Assembly: GCF_017832355.1 (NCBI RefSeq)
Contig: NZ_JAFIBY010000004.1
Coordinates: 124,001 to 188,000 of the forward strand
Reading direction: 5' to 3'
Source of the DNA: Serratia sp. PL17
GTDB lineage: Bacteria > Pseudomonadota > Gammaproteobacteria > Enterobacterales > Enterobacteriaceae
Length of the DNA stretch: 64,000 nucleotides
Shown here: positions 1 to 11,539 of the stretch, piece by piece
Layout of the letters: each line of letters begins with the position of its first letter
Numbering within the stretch: the stretch's first letter is position 1
Translations under genes and position numbers: made by a program
The notes under the pieces: model-generated
Seen by the model: the letters and a program-made list of their open reading frames with translations, nothing else
Databases searched by the model: none
What the model was told of the DNA's origin: nothing

Positions 1-1
1 C

Positions 2-901
2 CTGGACGATGCCATTGCCCTTGCTATGGCACTCAGCTCACCGGAACTGGACGTTAAAGCGATCACCACCTCCGCCGGCAACCAAACGCCAGAGAAAACC
101 CTGCATAACGCACTCGGCCTGCTAACGCTGATGAAGCGTGAAGACATTCCTGTCGCTGCAGGTGCCGCCGCTCCACTGATGCGTGAGCTGGTGATTGCCG
201 ACTACGTCCATGGCAAAACCGGCATGGGTAATACCCATCTGCCGACCCCGACGATCGCACCGGTCAAACAAACCGCCGTGGAGCTTATCGCTGACCTGTT
301 ACGGAACAGCCCAGAACCAATCACGTTGGTGGTCACCGGGCCAATGACCAATATTGCGCTGCTATTGGCTCAACACGCTGAGTTGAAAGATAACATTGAG
401 CGTATCGTATTTATGGGGGGCGGGATGAACGCCGGTAATACGACTCCCGTGGCGGAATTTAATATTTTTGTCGACCCAGAAGCCGCCGACATGGTTCTGA
501 AATCCGGTGTGCCAATGACCATGGCGGGATTGAATGTGACTCACCAGGCATTGGTGCTGCCGCAGGATATCGAACGTATCCGCAACATCAAAAATCCGGT
601 AGCGCAGGCCGTGGCAGAAATGCTCGACTTCTACCTGCCGCTGTATCTCAGCCACCCGCGAGGGTTGCCCGGTGCCGCGATGCACGATCCCTGCACCATC
701 GCTTGGCTACTGGCACCACAGCTGTTTAGCAGTATAGAACGTTGGGTCGGTGTAGAAACCAAAGGGGAATACACCCAAGGGATGACGGTGGTGGATGTCT
801 TCCAGCAAAACGGCAACGCGGCCAACGTGGAAGTGCTGACCGACATTGACCGCGAAGGGTTTATCAATCTGTTAGCCGAACGCGTGGCAGGTTACCAATA
901 G
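2..901 (+). CDS. rihA: Pyrimidine-specific ribonucleoside hydrolase RihA (5' end outside window)
   Basis: Cleaves the N-glycosidic bond of pyrimidine ribonucleosides (cytidine, uridine), giving ribose and free base for cytosolic salvage. The frame is already open at base 2 and reads [20 protein letters not shown], the end of the calcium-binding DPGxDDA signature of inosine-uridine nucleoside hydrolases, so only about 13 N-terminal codons are missing. Other family blocks are visible: [12 protein letters not shown], the [12 protein letters not shown] segment and [10 protein letters not shown] near the C-terminus. The match to E. coli RihA is strong over the whole length, including [18 protein letters not shown]. 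An internal ATG at base 26 lies inside the active-site motif and cannot be the start. Confidence 0.93.
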   Translation: MDDAIALAMALSSPELDVKAITTSAGNQTPEKTLHNALGLLTLMKREDIPVAAGAAAPLMRELVIADYVHGKTGMGNTHLPTPTIAPVKQTAVELIADLLRNSPEPITLVVTGPMTNIALLLAQHAELKDNIERIVFMGGGMNAGNTTPVAEFNIFVDPEAADMVLKSGVPMTMAGLNVTHQALVLPQDIERIRNIKNPVAQAVAEMLDFYLPLYLSHPRGLPGAAMHDPCTIAWLLAPQLFSSIERWVGVETKGEYTQGMTVVDVFQQNGNAANVEVLTDIDREGFINLLAERVAGYQ

Positions 902-1018
902 CGCCTCTCAATGTTCAATTTTTTTGATTTAACCCAGCGAATTTTTACGCTATCACTGCTCCAGGCTTGCCTCTAAGATGCTATCAAATGCACAACAGCA
1001 CTGACACCTTAGACCTAG

Positions 1019-1732
<714 letters not shown>

Positions 1733-1739
1733 TAGCAAT

Positions 1740-1774
1740 GCCCCGGCTCTATCTCGACAAGAGAGGACCGGGGC
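1740..1774. terminator. Stem-loop between convergent azoR and ybeL
   Basis: GCCCCGG and CCGGGGC form the base of the stem and CTCT/AGAG pair further in. It lies between two convergent stop codons and lacks a long T tract, so it is a weak intrinsic terminator or a 3'-end stabiliser for both genes. Confidence 0.5.
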
Positions 1775-1782
1775 GTGAAATT

Positions 1783-2265
1783 TTAAGGCTCGAAAGGCCG
1801 ACGTTGGAACTGGTCGTGACCGCATTTCGGGCATAGCGGCAGCACTTCCGGTGTGTAAAATGCCAAATGATGGTGGCACTGTTCACATACCAGGTTGCCC
1901 AGACCAACAACTTCACCGCTGTGGTAAACACCATGATGGCTGACATCTTTGAAGACTTCTCGCCATTCCAACTGGGTTTTATCCGTAATATCTGCCAGTT
2001 CCTGCCACAGGCTCTCTTTAATCACCCGCATAAAAACGCTGTCGGTAAACTCGTCCCGGCTTTCCTGGTAGCTACGCGCAAACTCTTCCAAGTCGCGCCT
2101 GACCGCCAGAGTGACCTGCTCCACTTCATCGCGCGTCAACTCACCGGCTTCATTCAGCCGTTTTTCAGCGCTCGCGACCAGTGCGTCAATATCACGTTCG
2201 CCATTTTTCAAACGTTCGGTCAGAGATGCCACCAATTCGCGGTAGTACTGAGCAACCTTGTTCAT
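1783..2265 (-). CDS. ybeL: Zinc-ribbon protein YbeL
   Basis: Cytosolic protein of unknown function, 160 residues, closely matching E. coli YbeL from MNKVAQYYRELVASLTERL to the terminal FQRRPFEP. The N-terminal two thirds is charged and helical, probably coiled coil. The C-terminus carries a zinc ribbon with two Cys pairs (CEQC and CPKC) plus histidines (CHHH). The start has the motif GAGAGAT just upstream. It is convergent with azoR and divergent from leuS, as in related enterobacteria. No enzymatic motif is visible. Confidence 0.92.
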   Translation of the reverse strand: MNKVAQYYRELVASLTERLKNGERDIDALVASAEKRLNEAGELTRDEVEQVTLAVRRDLEEFARSYQESRDEFTDSVFMRVIKESLWQELADITDKTQLEWREVFKDVSHHGVYHSGEVVGLGNLVCEQCHHHLAFYTPEVLPLCPKCGHDQFQRRPFEP

Positions 2266-2496
2266 AATCTCTCCTCGATGAACTTACGTGACAGGGCTTA
2301 CCTCTTAAACTATCCCTTATCATTTTAGCCGTAAATTGCTGATGTCACTTGGCAAGGGGTGAGATCCTCAGGTTGTGAGACATATCATGGCGAAGATTTT
2401 TTAAATACGCCGAGTCGGGCGCTGGGTGTTGTTGCCAAGAGGTCTTATCAGCTATGCTATGCGGATCTATAAGTACTCAACAGAATGCTACAGAAA

Positions 2497-2621
2497 TACC
2501 CCGATAGGTTTCGAGTCACGGCCAGGTGGCCAGTGCGGGAAACCCAGGAGCTTACAACGGTAAGTGACTGGGTTGAGTGTACGCAGCCAACAACGCCGCG
2601 GCTTGAAAGATGAAGGGGGTA
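2497..2621. repeat. Intergenic repeat copy 1 (about 125 bp, TACCCC...GGGGGTA)
   Basis: It starts TACCCCgatag and ends gatgaagGGGGTA, imperfect terminal inverted repeats. The interior has TAAGTGACTGGG and GCAGCCAACAA, which recur in copies at 14104, 45424, 53900, 54042, 27401 (divergent) and 63800 (degenerate). It sits between ybeL and leuS and ends 32 bases before the leuS start. An open frame running out of it extends leuS artificially by 30 codons. Confidence 0.75.
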
Positions 2622-2653
2622 GCTGTTTGACACCTACAGGACCACCAGCCGCC

Positions 2654-5236
2654 ATGCAAGAGCAATACCGTCCAGAAGACATAGAATCGAACGTACAGCT
2701 TCACTGGGAAGAGAAGCAAACTTTCAAGGTTACCGAAGATGCGAGCAAGGAAAAGTATTACTGCCTATCCATGCTGCCGTACCCATCAGGCCGTCTGCAC
2801 ATGGGGCACGTTCGTAACTACACTATCGGTGACGTGATCTCGCGCTATCAGCGCATGCTAGGTAAAAACGTCCTACAGCCGATCGGCTGGGATGCGTTCG
2901 GCCTGCCGGCTGAAGGCGCTGCGGTGAAAAACAATACCGCACCGGCTCCGTGGACCTACGACAACATCGAATACATGAAGAACCAGCTGAAATTGCTGGG
3001 CTTTGGCTATGATTGGGATCGCGAGATCGCCACCTGCGATCCGGATTACTACCGCTGGGAACAGTGGTTCTTCACCAAGCTGTACGAAAAAGGTCTGGTC
3101 TACAAGAAGACCTCCGCGGTGAACTGGTGTCCGCACGATCTGACCGTATTGGCTAACGAACAAGTTATCGACGGTTGCTGCTGGCGCTGTGACACCAAGG
3201 TTGAGCGTAAAGAGATCCCTCAGTGGTTTATCAAAATCACCGATTACGCCGATCAACTGCTGAACGATTTGGACACGCTTGAAAGCTGGCCAGAGCAGGT
3301 GAAAACCATGCAGCGTAACTGGATTGGCCGCTCTGAAGGGGTGGACATCACCTTTGACGTGGCGGGCAGCGATGAGAAACTGACGGTTTATACCACGCGT
3401 CCTGACACCTTTATGGGTGCCACCTACGTTGCCGTTGCCGCGGGCCACCCGCTGGCGCAGCAAGGCGCCGTGAACAACCCTGCGCTGGCTGAATTTATCG
3501 AAGAGTGCCGTAACACCAAAGTGGCCGAAGCCGAAATGGCGACGATGGAGAAGAAAGGCATGCCGACCGGCCTGTTCGCCATCCACCCGCTGTCCGGCGA
3601 GCAAGTGCCAATTTGGGTTGCCAACTTTGTGCTGATGGAATACGGCACAGGCGCCGTGATGGCAGTACCCGCTCACGATCAACGTGACTGGGAGTTCGCG
3701 ACCAAATACGGTTTGCCGATCAAACCGGTTGTGCTGGCACTCGACGGCAGCCAACCCGACGTGCAAGCCGAAGCCATGACTGAAAAAGGCACACTGTTCA
3801 ACTCGGGTGAATTTGACGGTCTGGATCACCAAGAGGGTTTCAACGCCATTGCCGACAAACTGGTCGCCAAAGGCGTCGGTCAGCGCAAGATTAATTACCG
3901 TCTGCGTGACTGGGGCGTTTCCCGCCAGCGTTACTGGGGTGCGCCAATCCCAATGGTGACGTTGGAAGACGGTACCGTGATGCCAACACCTGAAGACCAA
4001 CTGCCGGTGATCTTGCCGGAAGATGTGGTAATGGACGGTATCACCAGCCCAATCAAAGCCGATCCTGAGTGGGCGAAAACCACCGTAAACGGTCAGCCAG
4101 CGTTCCGTGAAACAGACACCTTCGACACCTTTATGGAGTCATCCTGGTACTACGCGCGTTATACCTGCCCGCAGTACGACAAAGGGATGCTGGATCCAGC
4201 CGCCGCCAACTACTGGCTGCCGGTCGATCAGTATGTTGGCGGCATCGAACATGCCATCATGCATCTGATGTATTTCCGCTTCTTCCACAAACTGCTGCGT
4301 GACGCAGGCCTGGTCGATTCCGATGAGCCGGCAAAACGCCTGCTGTGTCAGGGTATGGTGTTGGCAGATGCCTTCTATTACACCGGTAACAGCGGTGAGC
4401 GCGTGTGGGTTTCTCCCGTCGACGCCAATGTTGAACGCGACGACAAAGGCCGCATTATTAAAGCCACCGATCCACAAGGTCGTGAACTGGTCTATGCTGG
4501 CATGAGCAAAATGTCGAAGTCGAAAAACAACGGCATCGACCCACAGGTGATGGTTGAGAAATACGGCGCGGATACCGTGCGCCTGTTCATGATGTTCGCT
4601 TCACCGGCAGAAATGACGCTGGAGTGGCAGGAGTCCGGTGTGGAAGGGGCAAACCGCTTCCTGAAACGCGTCTGGAAACTGGCCTACGAACATCTGGAAA
4701 AAGGTGCAGTTCAGCCGCTGAACGTTGCGACACTGAACGAAGAACAAAAATCACTGCGCCGCGATCTGCACAAAACCATCGCCAAAGTGACCGACGATAT
4801 CGGCCGCCGTCAGACGTTCAACACCGCGATTGCCGCGGTGATGGAACTGATGAACAAGTTGGCCCGTGCACCGCAAGAAAGCGAGCAAGATCGTGCGCTG
4901 TTGCAAGAAGCACTGCTGTCCGTGGTTCGGATGCTGTATCCGTTCACTCCACACGTGTGCTTCTCTCTGTGGCAGGCTCTGGGTGGCGAAGGTGATGTGG
5001 ATACCGCAGCCTGGCCGCAAGCCGACGAGCAAGCGATGGTCGAAGATTCCAAGCTGGTGGTTGTGCAGGTAAACGGCAAGGTTCGCGCTAAAATCACTGT
5101 GGCAGCGGATGCAACCGAAGAGCAAGTGCGCGCGCGCGCTGCCGAGGAACATCTGGTCGCTAAATATCTGGACGGGGTTACGATTCGCAAAGTGATCTAT
5201 GTTCCTGGCAAATTGCTTAACCTGGTTGTGGGTTAA
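2654..5236 (+). CDS. leuS: Leucyl-tRNA synthetase
   Basis: Class Ia aminoacyl-tRNA synthetase charging tRNA-Leu, with an editing (CP1) domain that removes mischarged norvaline and isoleucine. 860 residues, the same as E. coli. Class I signatures are HMGH at residues 49-52 and KMSKS at 619-623. The CP1 editing pocket includes a T-rich TTRPDTFMG segment, and zinc-binding cysteines occur in the WCP and CCWRC stretches. The ATG at 2654 (MQEQYRPED) is chosen because it matches the E. coli start and the 30 codons upstream lie mostly in a repeat element. AGGA is about 12 bases upstream. It heads the leuS-lptE-holA-nadD operon. Confidence 0.98.
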   Translation: MQEQYRPEDIESNVQLHWEEKQTFKVTEDASKEKYYCLSMLPYPSGRLHMGHVRNYTIGDVISRYQRMLGKNVLQPIGWDAFGLPAEGAAVKNNTAPAPWTYDNIEYMKNQLKLLGFGYDWDREIATCDPDYYRWEQWFFTKLYEKGLVYKKTSAVNWCPHDLTVLANEQVIDGCCWRCDTKVERKEIPQWFIKITDYADQLLNDLDTLESWPEQVKTMQRNWIGRSEGVDITFDVAGSDEKLTVYTTRPDTFMGATYVAVAAGHPLAQQGAVNNPALAEFIEECRNTKVAEAEMATMEKKGMPTGLFAIHPLSGEQVPIWVANFVLMEYGTGAVMAVPAHDQRDWEFATKYGLPIKPVVLALDGSQPDVQAEAMTEKGTLFNSGEFDGLDHQEGFNAIADKLVAKGVGQRKINYRLRDWGVSRQRYWGAPIPMVTLEDGTVMPTPEDQLPVILPEDVVMDGITSPIKADPEWAKTTVNGQPAFRETDTFDTFMESSWYYARYTCPQYDKGMLDPAAANYWLPVDQYVGGIEHAIMHLMYFRFFHKLLRDAGLVDSDEPAKRLLCQGMVLADAFYYTGNSGERVWVSPVDANVERDDKGRIIKATDPQGRELVYAGMSKMSKSKNNGIDPQVMVEKYGADTVRLFMMFASPAEMTLEWQESGVEGANRFLKRVWKLAYEHLEKGAVQPLNVATLNEEQKSLRRDLHKTIAKVTDDIGRRQTFNTAIAAVMELMNKLARAPQESEQDRALLQEALLSVVRMLYPFTPHVCFSLWQALGGEGDVDTAAWPQADEQAMVEDSKLVVVQVNGKVRAKITVAADATEEQVRARAAEEHLVAKYLDGVTIRKVIYVPGKLLNLVVG

Positions 5237-5250
5237 CACAAGGAGGCGTT

Positions 5251-5811
5251 GTGCGACATCGTATTCTGACGTTGTTGCTGGGGTTGGCGGTGCTGGTCAC
5301 CGCTGGCTGCGGTTTTCACCTGCGTGGCACCACGCAGGTACCCTCAGAAATGAAAACGCTACTGCTGGATAGCTCAGACCCTTATGGTCCGCTGACCCGT
5401 GCAGTACGTGAACAGTTGCGTCTAAGCGGCGTGACCATTGTCAAAGATGCGAAACGTAAGGATCTCCCTTCCCTACGCATCATTGGCGCAACCGAAAGCC
5501 AGGATACCGCGTCTATCTTCCAGGACGGTAAAACCGCTGAGTACCAGATGGTGCTAACCGTTCAGGCACAGGTGCTGCTCCCGGGTCACGATTTGTATCC
5601 GCTGAGCGTGAAAGTGTTCCGTTCGTTCTTCGATAACCCACTGACCGCACTGGCTAAAGACTCCGAACAGGAGATCATTCGTCAGGAAATGCGTGAGCAG
5701 GCCGCGCAGCAACTGGTGCGCAAACTGCTGACCGTGCACGCGGCGGAAGAAGAAACGCAACAGAAAGCCGCTGCCGCCGGTGAAAAAGCGGCCAGCCGCG
5801 TAGATCAATGA
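5251..5811 (+). CDS. lptE: LPS-assembly lipoprotein LptE
   Basis: Outer-membrane lipoprotein that plugs the LptD barrel and helps insert lipopolysaccharide into the outer leaflet. The signal peptide ends in lipobox VTAGC with the lipidated Cys at residue 20, followed by the conserved GFHLRG. 186 residues, usual for the family, with a Gln/Glu/Ala-rich tail. The start is GTG at 5251, preceded at ideal distance by a perfect AGGAGG, 14 bases after the leuS stop. Its stop overlaps the holA start (ATGA), indicating translational coupling. Confidence 0.96.
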   Translation: MRHRILTLLLGLAVLVTAGCGFHLRGTTQVPSEMKTLLLDSSDPYGPLTRAVREQLRLSGVTIVKDAKRKDLPSLRIIGATESQDTASIFQDGKTAEYQMVLTVQAQVLLPGHDLYPLSVKVFRSFFDNPLTALAKDSEQEIIRQEMREQAAQQLVRKLLTVHAAEEETQQKAAAAGEKAASRVDQ

Positions 5812-6842
5812 TTCGTATTTATCCTGAACAACTTGCCGCGCAGCTCCGAGAGGGGCTGCGCGCTTGTTATTTATTGAGTGGTAATGAACCGTTACTGTTG
5901 CAGGAAAGCCAGGATCTGATCCGTCAGGCGGCGCAACAACAACAGTTCACCGAGCATTACAGCATTTCACTTGATGCCCATACCGACTGGGACGCCATTT
6001 TCAGCATCTGTCAGGCCATGAGCCTGTTTGCCAGTCGCCAGACGCTGATGCTGATCTTCCCGGAGAACGGACCCACCGCGCCTATCGGTGAACAGCTAAT
6101 CAAGCTGGCCGCCCTGCTGCATGACGATATTTTGCTGATACTGCGTGGGCCGCGCCTGACCAAGGCGCAAGAAAACAGCGCCTGGTTCAAGGCTCTCACT
6201 CCGCATGGTGCTTATGTCAGTTGCCAGACACCTGAGCAAGCCCAATTGCCACGCTGGGTAGCGCAGCGCGCCAAAACCATGAAATTGGAATTGGACGACG
6301 CGGCCAATCAATTGCTGTGCTATTGCTACGAGGGCAACCTGCTTGCGTTGTCGCAGGCACTCGAAAGGCTGTCACTGCTGCATCCAGACGGTAAACTCAC
6401 GCTACCGCGCGTTGAACTGGCGGTAAACGACGCCGCACACTTCACGCCATTCCACTGGCTAGATGCTCTGTTGGCAGGTAAAAGCAAACGTGCCTGGCAT
6501 ATCCTGCAACAGATGCAGCAGGAAGATGTCGAACCGGTAATTTTGCTACGTACCCTGCAGCGCGAATTGCTGCAGTTGCTGAATTTGCAAAGACGCATGG
6601 CATCAGTGCCGCTGCGCACGTTGTTTGATCAGTACAAAGTGTGGCAAAACCGCCGCAATCTGGTCACTCAAGCATTACAGCGACTATCCGGTGCCCAACT
6701 GCGGCAAGCGGTGCATCTGCTGGCGCGGATTGAAATCACCCTTAAACAGGATTACGGCCAATCGGTTTGGTCGGAACTGGAAACCCTGTCAATGCTGCTG
6801 TGCGGCAAACCTCTGGCCACGAGTTTTTCAGATGCCCACTAA
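5808..6842 (+). CDS. holA: DNA polymerase III delta subunit
   Basis: Clamp-loader subunit that opens the beta sliding clamp. 344 residues, close to the 343 of E. coli HolA. The N-terminus [13 protein letters not shown] and the [11 protein letters not shown] motif are the family opening and lead to the clamp-binding wrench. The C-terminal collar domain is helical ([13 protein letters not shown]). It overlaps the lptE stop by 4 bases and the nadD start by 11, so the three genes are translationally coupled. Confidence 0.97.
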   Translation: MIRIYPEQLAAQLREGLRACYLLSGNEPLLLQESQDLIRQAAQQQQFTEHYSISLDAHTDWDAIFSICQAMSLFASRQTLMLIFPENGPTAPIGEQLIKLAALLHDDILLILRGPRLTKAQENSAWFKALTPHGAYVSCQTPEQAQLPRWVAQRAKTMKLELDDAANQLLCYCYEGNLLALSQALERLSLLHPDGKLTLPRVELAVNDAAHFTPFHWLDALLAGKSKRAWHILQQMQQEDVEPVILLRTLQRELLQLLNLQRRMASVPLRTLFDQYKVWQNRRNLVTQALQRLSGAQLRQAVHLLARIEITLKQDYGQSVWSELETLSMLLCGKPLATSFSDAH

Positions 6843-7494
6843 AACGCAAGACACCACCGTTCTGCACGCCCTGTTTGGCGGAACCTTTGACCCAATCCAC
6901 TACGGCCATTTACGGCCGGTGGAGGCCCTCGCTGCAGAAGTTGGCCTGAGCCGAGTCACGCTACTGCCAAACCATGTTCCCCCGCATCGCCCTCAGCCCG
7001 AGGCTAATGCACAGCAACGGTTGAAAATGGTAGAGCTGGCAATCGCCGGCAATCCGTTATTTGCCGTAGACGACCGTGAGCTGCACCGCACAACGCCGTC
7101 CTATACCATAGAGACGCTGGAAGCCATTCGTAAAGAACGTGGCGCTGAATTGCCTCTGGCGTTTATTATTGGCCAGGACTCGCTCTTGTCGTTGCACAAA
7201 TGGCATCGCTGGCAATCGCTGCTGGATACCTGTCATCTGCTGGTGCTGGCCCGTCCCGGTTACAATGACCGGATGGATACGCAAGAACTGCAACAGTGGC
7301 TGGAACAGCATCGGGTGACCGATGCAACACAGCTTAGCCTGAAACCTCAGGGCTATATCTATCTGGCAGACACACCGCAGTTGGAAATTTCTGCCACGGA
7401 AATCCGCCAGCGCCGCCATCAGGGCCTCAACTGTGATGACCTGTTGCCACGTTCAGTACAACGCTATATCGAGTTACAGGGTTTATATCGCTAG
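6832..7494 (+). CDS. nadD: Nicotinate-nucleotide adenylyltransferase
   Basis: Transfers AMP from ATP to nicotinate mononucleotide in de novo and salvage NAD synthesis. The nucleotidyltransferase signature [11 protein letters not shown] is near residue 14, and the second one, ISATEIRQR, is near the C-terminus. 220 residues from the ATG at 6832, chosen because the leader before [11 protein letters not shown] is then short and the start overlaps holA as in relatives. A longer in-frame extension from 6625 would lie wholly within holA. In E. coli the next gene is cobC. Here it is absent and rsfS follows. Confidence 0.95.
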   Translation: MPTKTQDTTVLHALFGGTFDPIHYGHLRPVEALAAEVGLSRVTLLPNHVPPHRPQPEANAQQRLKMVELAIAGNPLFAVDDRELHRTTPSYTIETLEAIRKERGAELPLAFIIGQDSLLSLHKWHRWQSLLDTCHLLVLARPGYNDRMDTQELQQWLEQHRVTDATQLSLKPQGYIYLADTPQLEISATEIRQRRHQGLNCDDLLPRSVQRYIELQGLYR

Positions 7495-7505
7495 CGAGAG
7501 CTGCA

Positions 7506-7514
7506 TGATATACT
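7506..7514 (+). promoter_or_regulatory. Possible extended -10 promoter for rsfS-rlmH-mrdA
   Basis: TGATATACT fits an extended -10 (TG, one base, TATACT) just after the nadD stop, in the 188-base gap before rsfS. No convincing -35 is seen. This is an inference from sequence alone. Confidence 0.35.
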
Positions 7515-7682
7515 GCGCCGCTATTTTTCAGGTATTCGCTGAAAACCCCGGAAACCTTAGCTGGCCGGGCAGTCACCAGCTGGCTTTCAGCGGCATCCTG
7601 CCGACTTATCATTGATTCAGGCCGCAATACGGGCAGTTGCCCGCCGCAGTCGAATAAACCGAACACACCCGAGGGGGAACCT

Positions 7683-8000
7683 TTGCAAGGTAAAGCGCTC
7701 CAAGATTTCGTCATCGATAAAATTGATGACCTGAAAGGCCAAGACATTATCGCTCTGGATGTACAGGGTAAATCCAGCATCACCGATTGCATGATCATCT
7801 GCAGCGGCACCTCTACCCGTCACGTGATGTCGATCGCCAACCACGTTGTGCAGGAAGCGCGCAACGCCGGTATGGAACTGTTCGGCATGAAAGGTCAGGA
7901 AGCTTCTGACTGGGTGGTTGTCGATTTAGGCGAAGTGATTGTTCACGTGATGCAGGAAGAAAGCCGTCAGTTGTACGAGCTGGAAAAACTCTGGAGCTAA
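7683..8000 (+). CDS. rsfS: Ribosomal silencing factor RsfS
   Basis: Binds ribosomal protein uL14 and blocks joining of the subunits, lowering translation in stationary phase or starvation. 105 residues, nearly identical to E. coli RsfS, including [18 protein letters not shown] and the [19 protein letters not shown] end. The start is TTG, as in E. coli, with GAGGGG about eight bases before it. Its stop lies 3 bases before the GTG start of rlmH, so the pair is probably coupled. Confidence 0.96.
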   Translation: MQGKALQDFVIDKIDDLKGQDIIALDVQGKSSITDCMIICSGTSTRHVMSIANHVVQEARNAGMELFGMKGQEASDWVVVDLGEVIVHVMQEESRQLYELEKLWS

Positions 8001-8003
8001 GTG

Positions 8004-8474
8004 GTGAAACTGCAACTGGTAGCGGTCGGCACTAAAATGCCAGACTGGGTGCAGACCGGCTTTATGGATTATCTGCACCGCTTTCCAAAAGACATGCCGT
8101 TTGAGCTGACCGAAATCCCGGCGGGCAAGCGCGGCAAGAATGCCGATATCAAACGCATTCTGGAAAAGGAAGGCGAGCAGATGCTGGCGGCGGTGGGCAA
8201 AGGCAATCGTATTGTCACGCTGGATATCCCCGGAACGCCGTGGGAAACACCGCAGTTGGCGCAACAGCTCGAACGCTGGAAGCAGGATGGCCGCAACGTC
8301 AGCCTGTTAATTGGCGGCCCAGAAGGGCTAGCCCCCGCGTGCAAGGCCGCAGCCGAACAAAGTTGGTCACTCTCGCCGTTGACATTGCCGCATCCTTTAG
8401 TGCGCGTTCTGGTGGCTGAAAGCCTCTACCGCGCCTGGAGTATTACAACAAATCATCCTTACCACCGGGAATAA
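8004..8474 (+). CDS. rlmH: 23S rRNA pseudouridine-1915 N3-methyltransferase
   Basis: SPOUT-class methyltransferase that methylates pseudouridine 1915 in helix 69 of 23S rRNA, acting on whole 70S ribosomes. The SAM-binding knot is visible in LLIGGPEGL and in the C-terminal [18 protein letters not shown]. 156 residues from GTG 8004 ([15 protein letters not shown]). A second in-frame GTG at 8001 is possible, but the E. coli start favours 8004. It sits between rsfS and mrdA as in E. coli. Confidence 0.96.
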   Translation: MKLQLVAVGTKMPDWVQTGFMDYLHRFPKDMPFELTEIPAGKRGKNADIKRILEKEGEQMLAAVGKGNRIVTLDIPGTPWETPQLAQQLERWKQDGRNVSLLIGGPEGLAPACKAAAEQSWSLSPLTLPHPLVRVLVAESLYRAWSITTNHPYHRE

Positions 8475-8512
8475 TCGGTGGTAACCGTGACAGAGTGAAA
8501 TAAAGCAGCGGG

Positions 8513-10408
8513 ATGAAAATAGAACGTAACCCTTTTCGCGACTATACGGCTGAATCGGCCCTGTTTGTACGCCGCGCCCTGGTGGCGTTCTTGGTCATCC
8601 TGGTGCTGACCGGCATCCTCATCGCCAATCTGTATAATCTGCAAATCGTCCGCTTTGAGGATTACCGCACCCGCTCCAACGAAAACCGCATCAAACTGGT
8701 GCCCATCGCGCCCAGCCGCGGCATCATTTACGATCGCAACGGCACCCCGCTGGCGCTCAACCGTACGATTTACCAACTGGAACTGATGCCGGAAAAGATC
8801 GACGATCTTAAGGCTACGCTACAGGCATTGCGGCCCGTGGTCGATCTGACCGATGACGACATCACCAATTTCGAGAAAGAGCGCAAACGCTCGCGCCGTT
8901 TTGTCTCTATCCCGGTCAAAACCGCCCTGAACGAAGTGCAGGTGGCGCGTTTTGCCGTTAACCAATTCCGCTTCCCCGGTGTCGAAGTTAAAGGCTATCA
9001 GCGCCGCTACTATCCTTATGGATCTGCCCTGACCCATGTGATCGGCTACGTGTCGAAGATCAACGACCGTGACGTTGAACGGCTGGATAAAGATGGCAAG
9101 TTGGCCAACTACGCCGCCACACACGATATTGGCAAGCTGGGCATCGAACGCTATTACGAAGATACCCTGCACGGCAAAACCGGCTACGAAGAGGTTGAAG
9201 TCAACAACCGCGGGCGTGTCATTCGCCAGCTGCACGAACAGCCGCCTTCCGCCGGGCAGGACGTTTACCTGACACTGGATCTCAACCTGCAACGCTATAT
9301 CGAACAGTTGCTGGTGGGCAGCCGGGCTGCGGTAGTCGTGAGCGATCCGCGCACCGGCGGCATTCTGGCGATGGTGTCCAACCCCAGCTATGATCCGAAC
9401 CTGTTCGTCGACGGTATCTCCAGCAAAGACTACCAGGGGCTGCTGAACGATCCGAACCGGCCGCTGATCAACCGTGCAACGCAAGGGCTTTATCCCCCAG
9501 CCTCCACGGTGAAGCCGTACATTTCCGTCTCGGCACTCAGCGCTGGGGTGATCACCAAAAATACGACGCTGTTCGATCCCGGTTGGTGGCAATTACCCGG
9601 TTCGGAAAAACGCTTCCGCGACTGGAAAAAATGGGGCCACGGCCGCCTGAATGTGACCAAAGCGCTGGAAGAATCGGCGGATACCTTCTTCTATCAAGTC
9701 GCCTACGATATGGGCATCGATCGCCTGTCGACCTGGCTGACCAGGTTCGGTTACGGCGAATATACCGGTATCGATCTGTCCGAAGAGCGTTCTGGCTTGA
9801 TGCCGACCCGCGAGTGGAAATTCAAGCGTTATAAAAAACCCTGGTACCAGGGCGATACCATTCCTGTAGGCATAGGCCAAGGCTACTGGACGGCTACGCC
9901 TATCCAGATGTCCAAGGCACTGACCACGCTGATAAACGACGGCAACGTCAAAACGCCACATCTGTTGCAGAGCACCAGAATCAATGGGGCACTGGTGCCA
10001 TTTAGCCAAGAAGAAAGCAAGCAGATCGGCGATATTCATTCCGGCTTCTGGGAAATTGCCAAAGACGGCATGTATGGTGTAGCCAACCGTCCGAACGGGA
10101 CGGCGCGTAAGTACTTCGCGGATGCACCTTACAAAGCCGCGGCGAAATCGGGTACCGCACAGGTATTCGGCTACGAAACCTACAACGCCCACAAACTGGC
10201 GGAGCACCTGCGTGACCACAAATTGATGACGGCGTTTGCACCGTACAACAACCCTACGGTGTCGGTCGCCATCATTCTGGAAAACGGCGGCTCCGGTCCG
10301 GCGGTCGGGACAATTACCCGTCAGATCCTCGACCATATCCTGTTGGGCGATAACAATACGCAATTACCATCTGAAGCCCCACTGCCACCAGGCGTAGAGG
10401 GTGATTAA
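8513..10408 (+). CDS. mrdA: Penicillin-binding protein 2 (elongasome transpeptidase)
   Basis: Cross-links peptidoglycan during cell elongation, partner of RodA. One N-terminal membrane anchor (ALVAFLVILVLTGILIANLY), then the PBP dimerisation domain with SRGIIYDRNG, then the transpeptidase domain. Serine active-site motifs: SxxK with nucleophile Ser331 in PPASTVKPY, an SxD-type motif in EESADTFFY, and KSGT in AAAKSGTAQV near the C-terminus. 631 residues against 633 in E. coli. It is followed after 8 bases by mrdB. The C-terminal tail is Pro-rich. Confidence 0.97.
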   Translation: MKIERNPFRDYTAESALFVRRALVAFLVILVLTGILIANLYNLQIVRFEDYRTRSNENRIKLVPIAPSRGIIYDRNGTPLALNRTIYQLELMPEKIDDLKATLQALRPVVDLTDDDITNFEKERKRSRRFVSIPVKTALNEVQVARFAVNQFRFPGVEVKGYQRRYYPYGSALTHVIGYVSKINDRDVERLDKDGKLANYAATHDIGKLGIERYYEDTLHGKTGYEEVEVNNRGRVIRQLHEQPPSAGQDVYLTLDLNLQRYIEQLLVGSRAAVVVSDPRTGGILAMVSNPSYDPNLFVDGISSKDYQGLLNDPNRPLINRATQGLYPPASTVKPYISVSALSAGVITKNTTLFDPGWWQLPGSEKRFRDWKKWGHGRLNVTKALEESADTFFYQVAYDMGIDRLSTWLTRFGYGEYTGIDLSEERSGLMPTREWKFKRYKKPWYQGDTIPVGIGQGYWTATPIQMSKALTTLINDGNVKTPHLLQSTRINGALVPFSQEESKQIGDIHSGFWEIAKDGMYGVANRPNGTARKYFADAPYKAAAKSGTAQVFGYETYNAHKLAEHLRDHKLMTAFAPYNNPTVSVAIILENGGSGPAVGTITRQILDHILLGDNNTQLPSEAPLPPGVEGD

Positions 10409-10416
10409 GGTAGAAC

Positions 10417-11529
10417 ATGACTGAAAGCCAACAAAAAGGGTCGATCTGGACCAAAATCCACATCGATCCTACATTCCTGCTACTCATTCTGGCCCTGCTG
10501 GTCTACAGCGCGTTCGTCATGTGGAGCGCCAGCGGGCAGGACATTGGCATGATGGAGCGCAAGATCGGCCAGATCGTCATGGGACTGATCGTGATGGCCG
10601 TCATGGCACAAATCCCACCGCGGGTGTATGAAAGCTGGGCGCCGTATTTGTATATCTTCTGCGTAATCCTGCTGATTTTGGTGGATGCCTTCGGCCAAAT
10701 CAGTAAAGGGGCTCAGCGCTGGCTTGATCTCGGCTTTGTGCGCTTCCAGCCGTCCGAGATCGCCAAGATTGCCGTGCCGTTGATGGTGGCGCGCTTTATG
10801 AACCGCGACGTCTGTCCGCCTTCGCTGAAGAATACCGCCATCGCACTGGTGCTCATTTTCCTGCCAACGCTGTTGGTTGCCGCACAACCGGATTTGGGGA
10901 CCTCAATTCTGATCGCCGCCTCCGGCCTGTTCGTGCTGTTTCTGTCCGGCATGAGCTGGAAGCTGATCGCCGTGGCTGCGGTATTGCTGGCTGCCTTTAT
11001 ACCCGTACTGTGGTTCTTCCTGATGCACGGCTATCAGCGCGACCGCGTCATGATGCTGCTCGATCCGGAAACCGACCCGCTTGGTGCCGGCTATCATATT
11101 ATTCAGTCAAAAATCGCTATTGGCTCCGGTGGTCTGTCAGGCAAGGGTTGGCTGCACGGTACCCAGTCGCAGTTGGAATTCCTGCCGGAACGCCACACCG
11201 ACTTTATCTTCGCGGTGTTGGCCGAAGAGTTAGGGCTGATCGGGGTGCTGGTGCTGCTGGCACTCTACCTGCTGGTGATTATCCGAGGGCTGATGATTGC
11301 CGCCAAGGCACAAACGACCTTCGGCCGAGTGATGGTCGGCGGCCTGATGCTGATTTTGTTTGTTTATGTGTTTGTTAACATTGGCATGGTCAGTGGCATT
11401 TTACCGGTAGTTGGCGTACCTTTGCCTCTGGTCAGCTACGGGGGTTCGGCGCTGATTGTGCTTATGGCCGGGTTCGGCATCATCATGTCGATCCACACGC
11501 ATCGGAAAATGATGTCTAAAAGTTTATAA
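10417..11529 (+). CDS. mrdB: RodA, SEDS peptidoglycan glycosyltransferase
   Basis: Multi-pass inner-membrane polymerase that extends glycan strands from lipid II in the elongasome, together with PBP2. 370 residues, identical in length to E. coli RodA, with about ten hydrophobic segments. The SEDS signatures [11 protein letters not shown], the [10 protein letters not shown] loop and [15 protein letters not shown] near the C-terminus are intact, including the Asp of QPDLGT that matters for catalysis. It starts 8 bases after mrdA and ends 10 bases before rlpA. Confidence 0.97.
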   Translation: MTESQQKGSIWTKIHIDPTFLLLILALLVYSAFVMWSASGQDIGMMERKIGQIVMGLIVMAVMAQIPPRVYESWAPYLYIFCVILLILVDAFGQISKGAQRWLDLGFVRFQPSEIAKIAVPLMVARFMNRDVCPPSLKNTAIALVLIFLPTLLVAAQPDLGTSILIAASGLFVLFLSGMSWKLIAVAAVLLAAFIPVLWFFLMHGYQRDRVMMLLDPETDPLGAGYHIIQSKIAIGSGGLSGKGWLHGTQSQLEFLPERHTDFIFAVLAEELGLIGVLVLLALYLLVIIRGLMIAAKAQTTFGRVMVGGLMLILFVYVFVNIGMVSGILPVVGVPLPLVSYGGSALIVLMAGFGIIMSIHTHRKMMSKSL

Positions 11530-11539
11530 GAGGTGAGTA

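Noticed and set aside
2873-4000. 375-codon open frame antisense to leuS
   Set aside because: It mirrors a highly conserved GC-rich gene, has no ribosome site and no protein-like domain; it is a shadow frame.
7495-7682. Remnant of cobC between nadD and rsfS
   Set aside because: The 188 bases show no phosphoglycerate-mutase-like RHG motif or readable fragment; simply a gap with a possible promoter.
9593-10363. Long antisense frame within mrdA
   Set aside because: Overlaps conserved transpeptidase motifs on the other strand and has no start signal.
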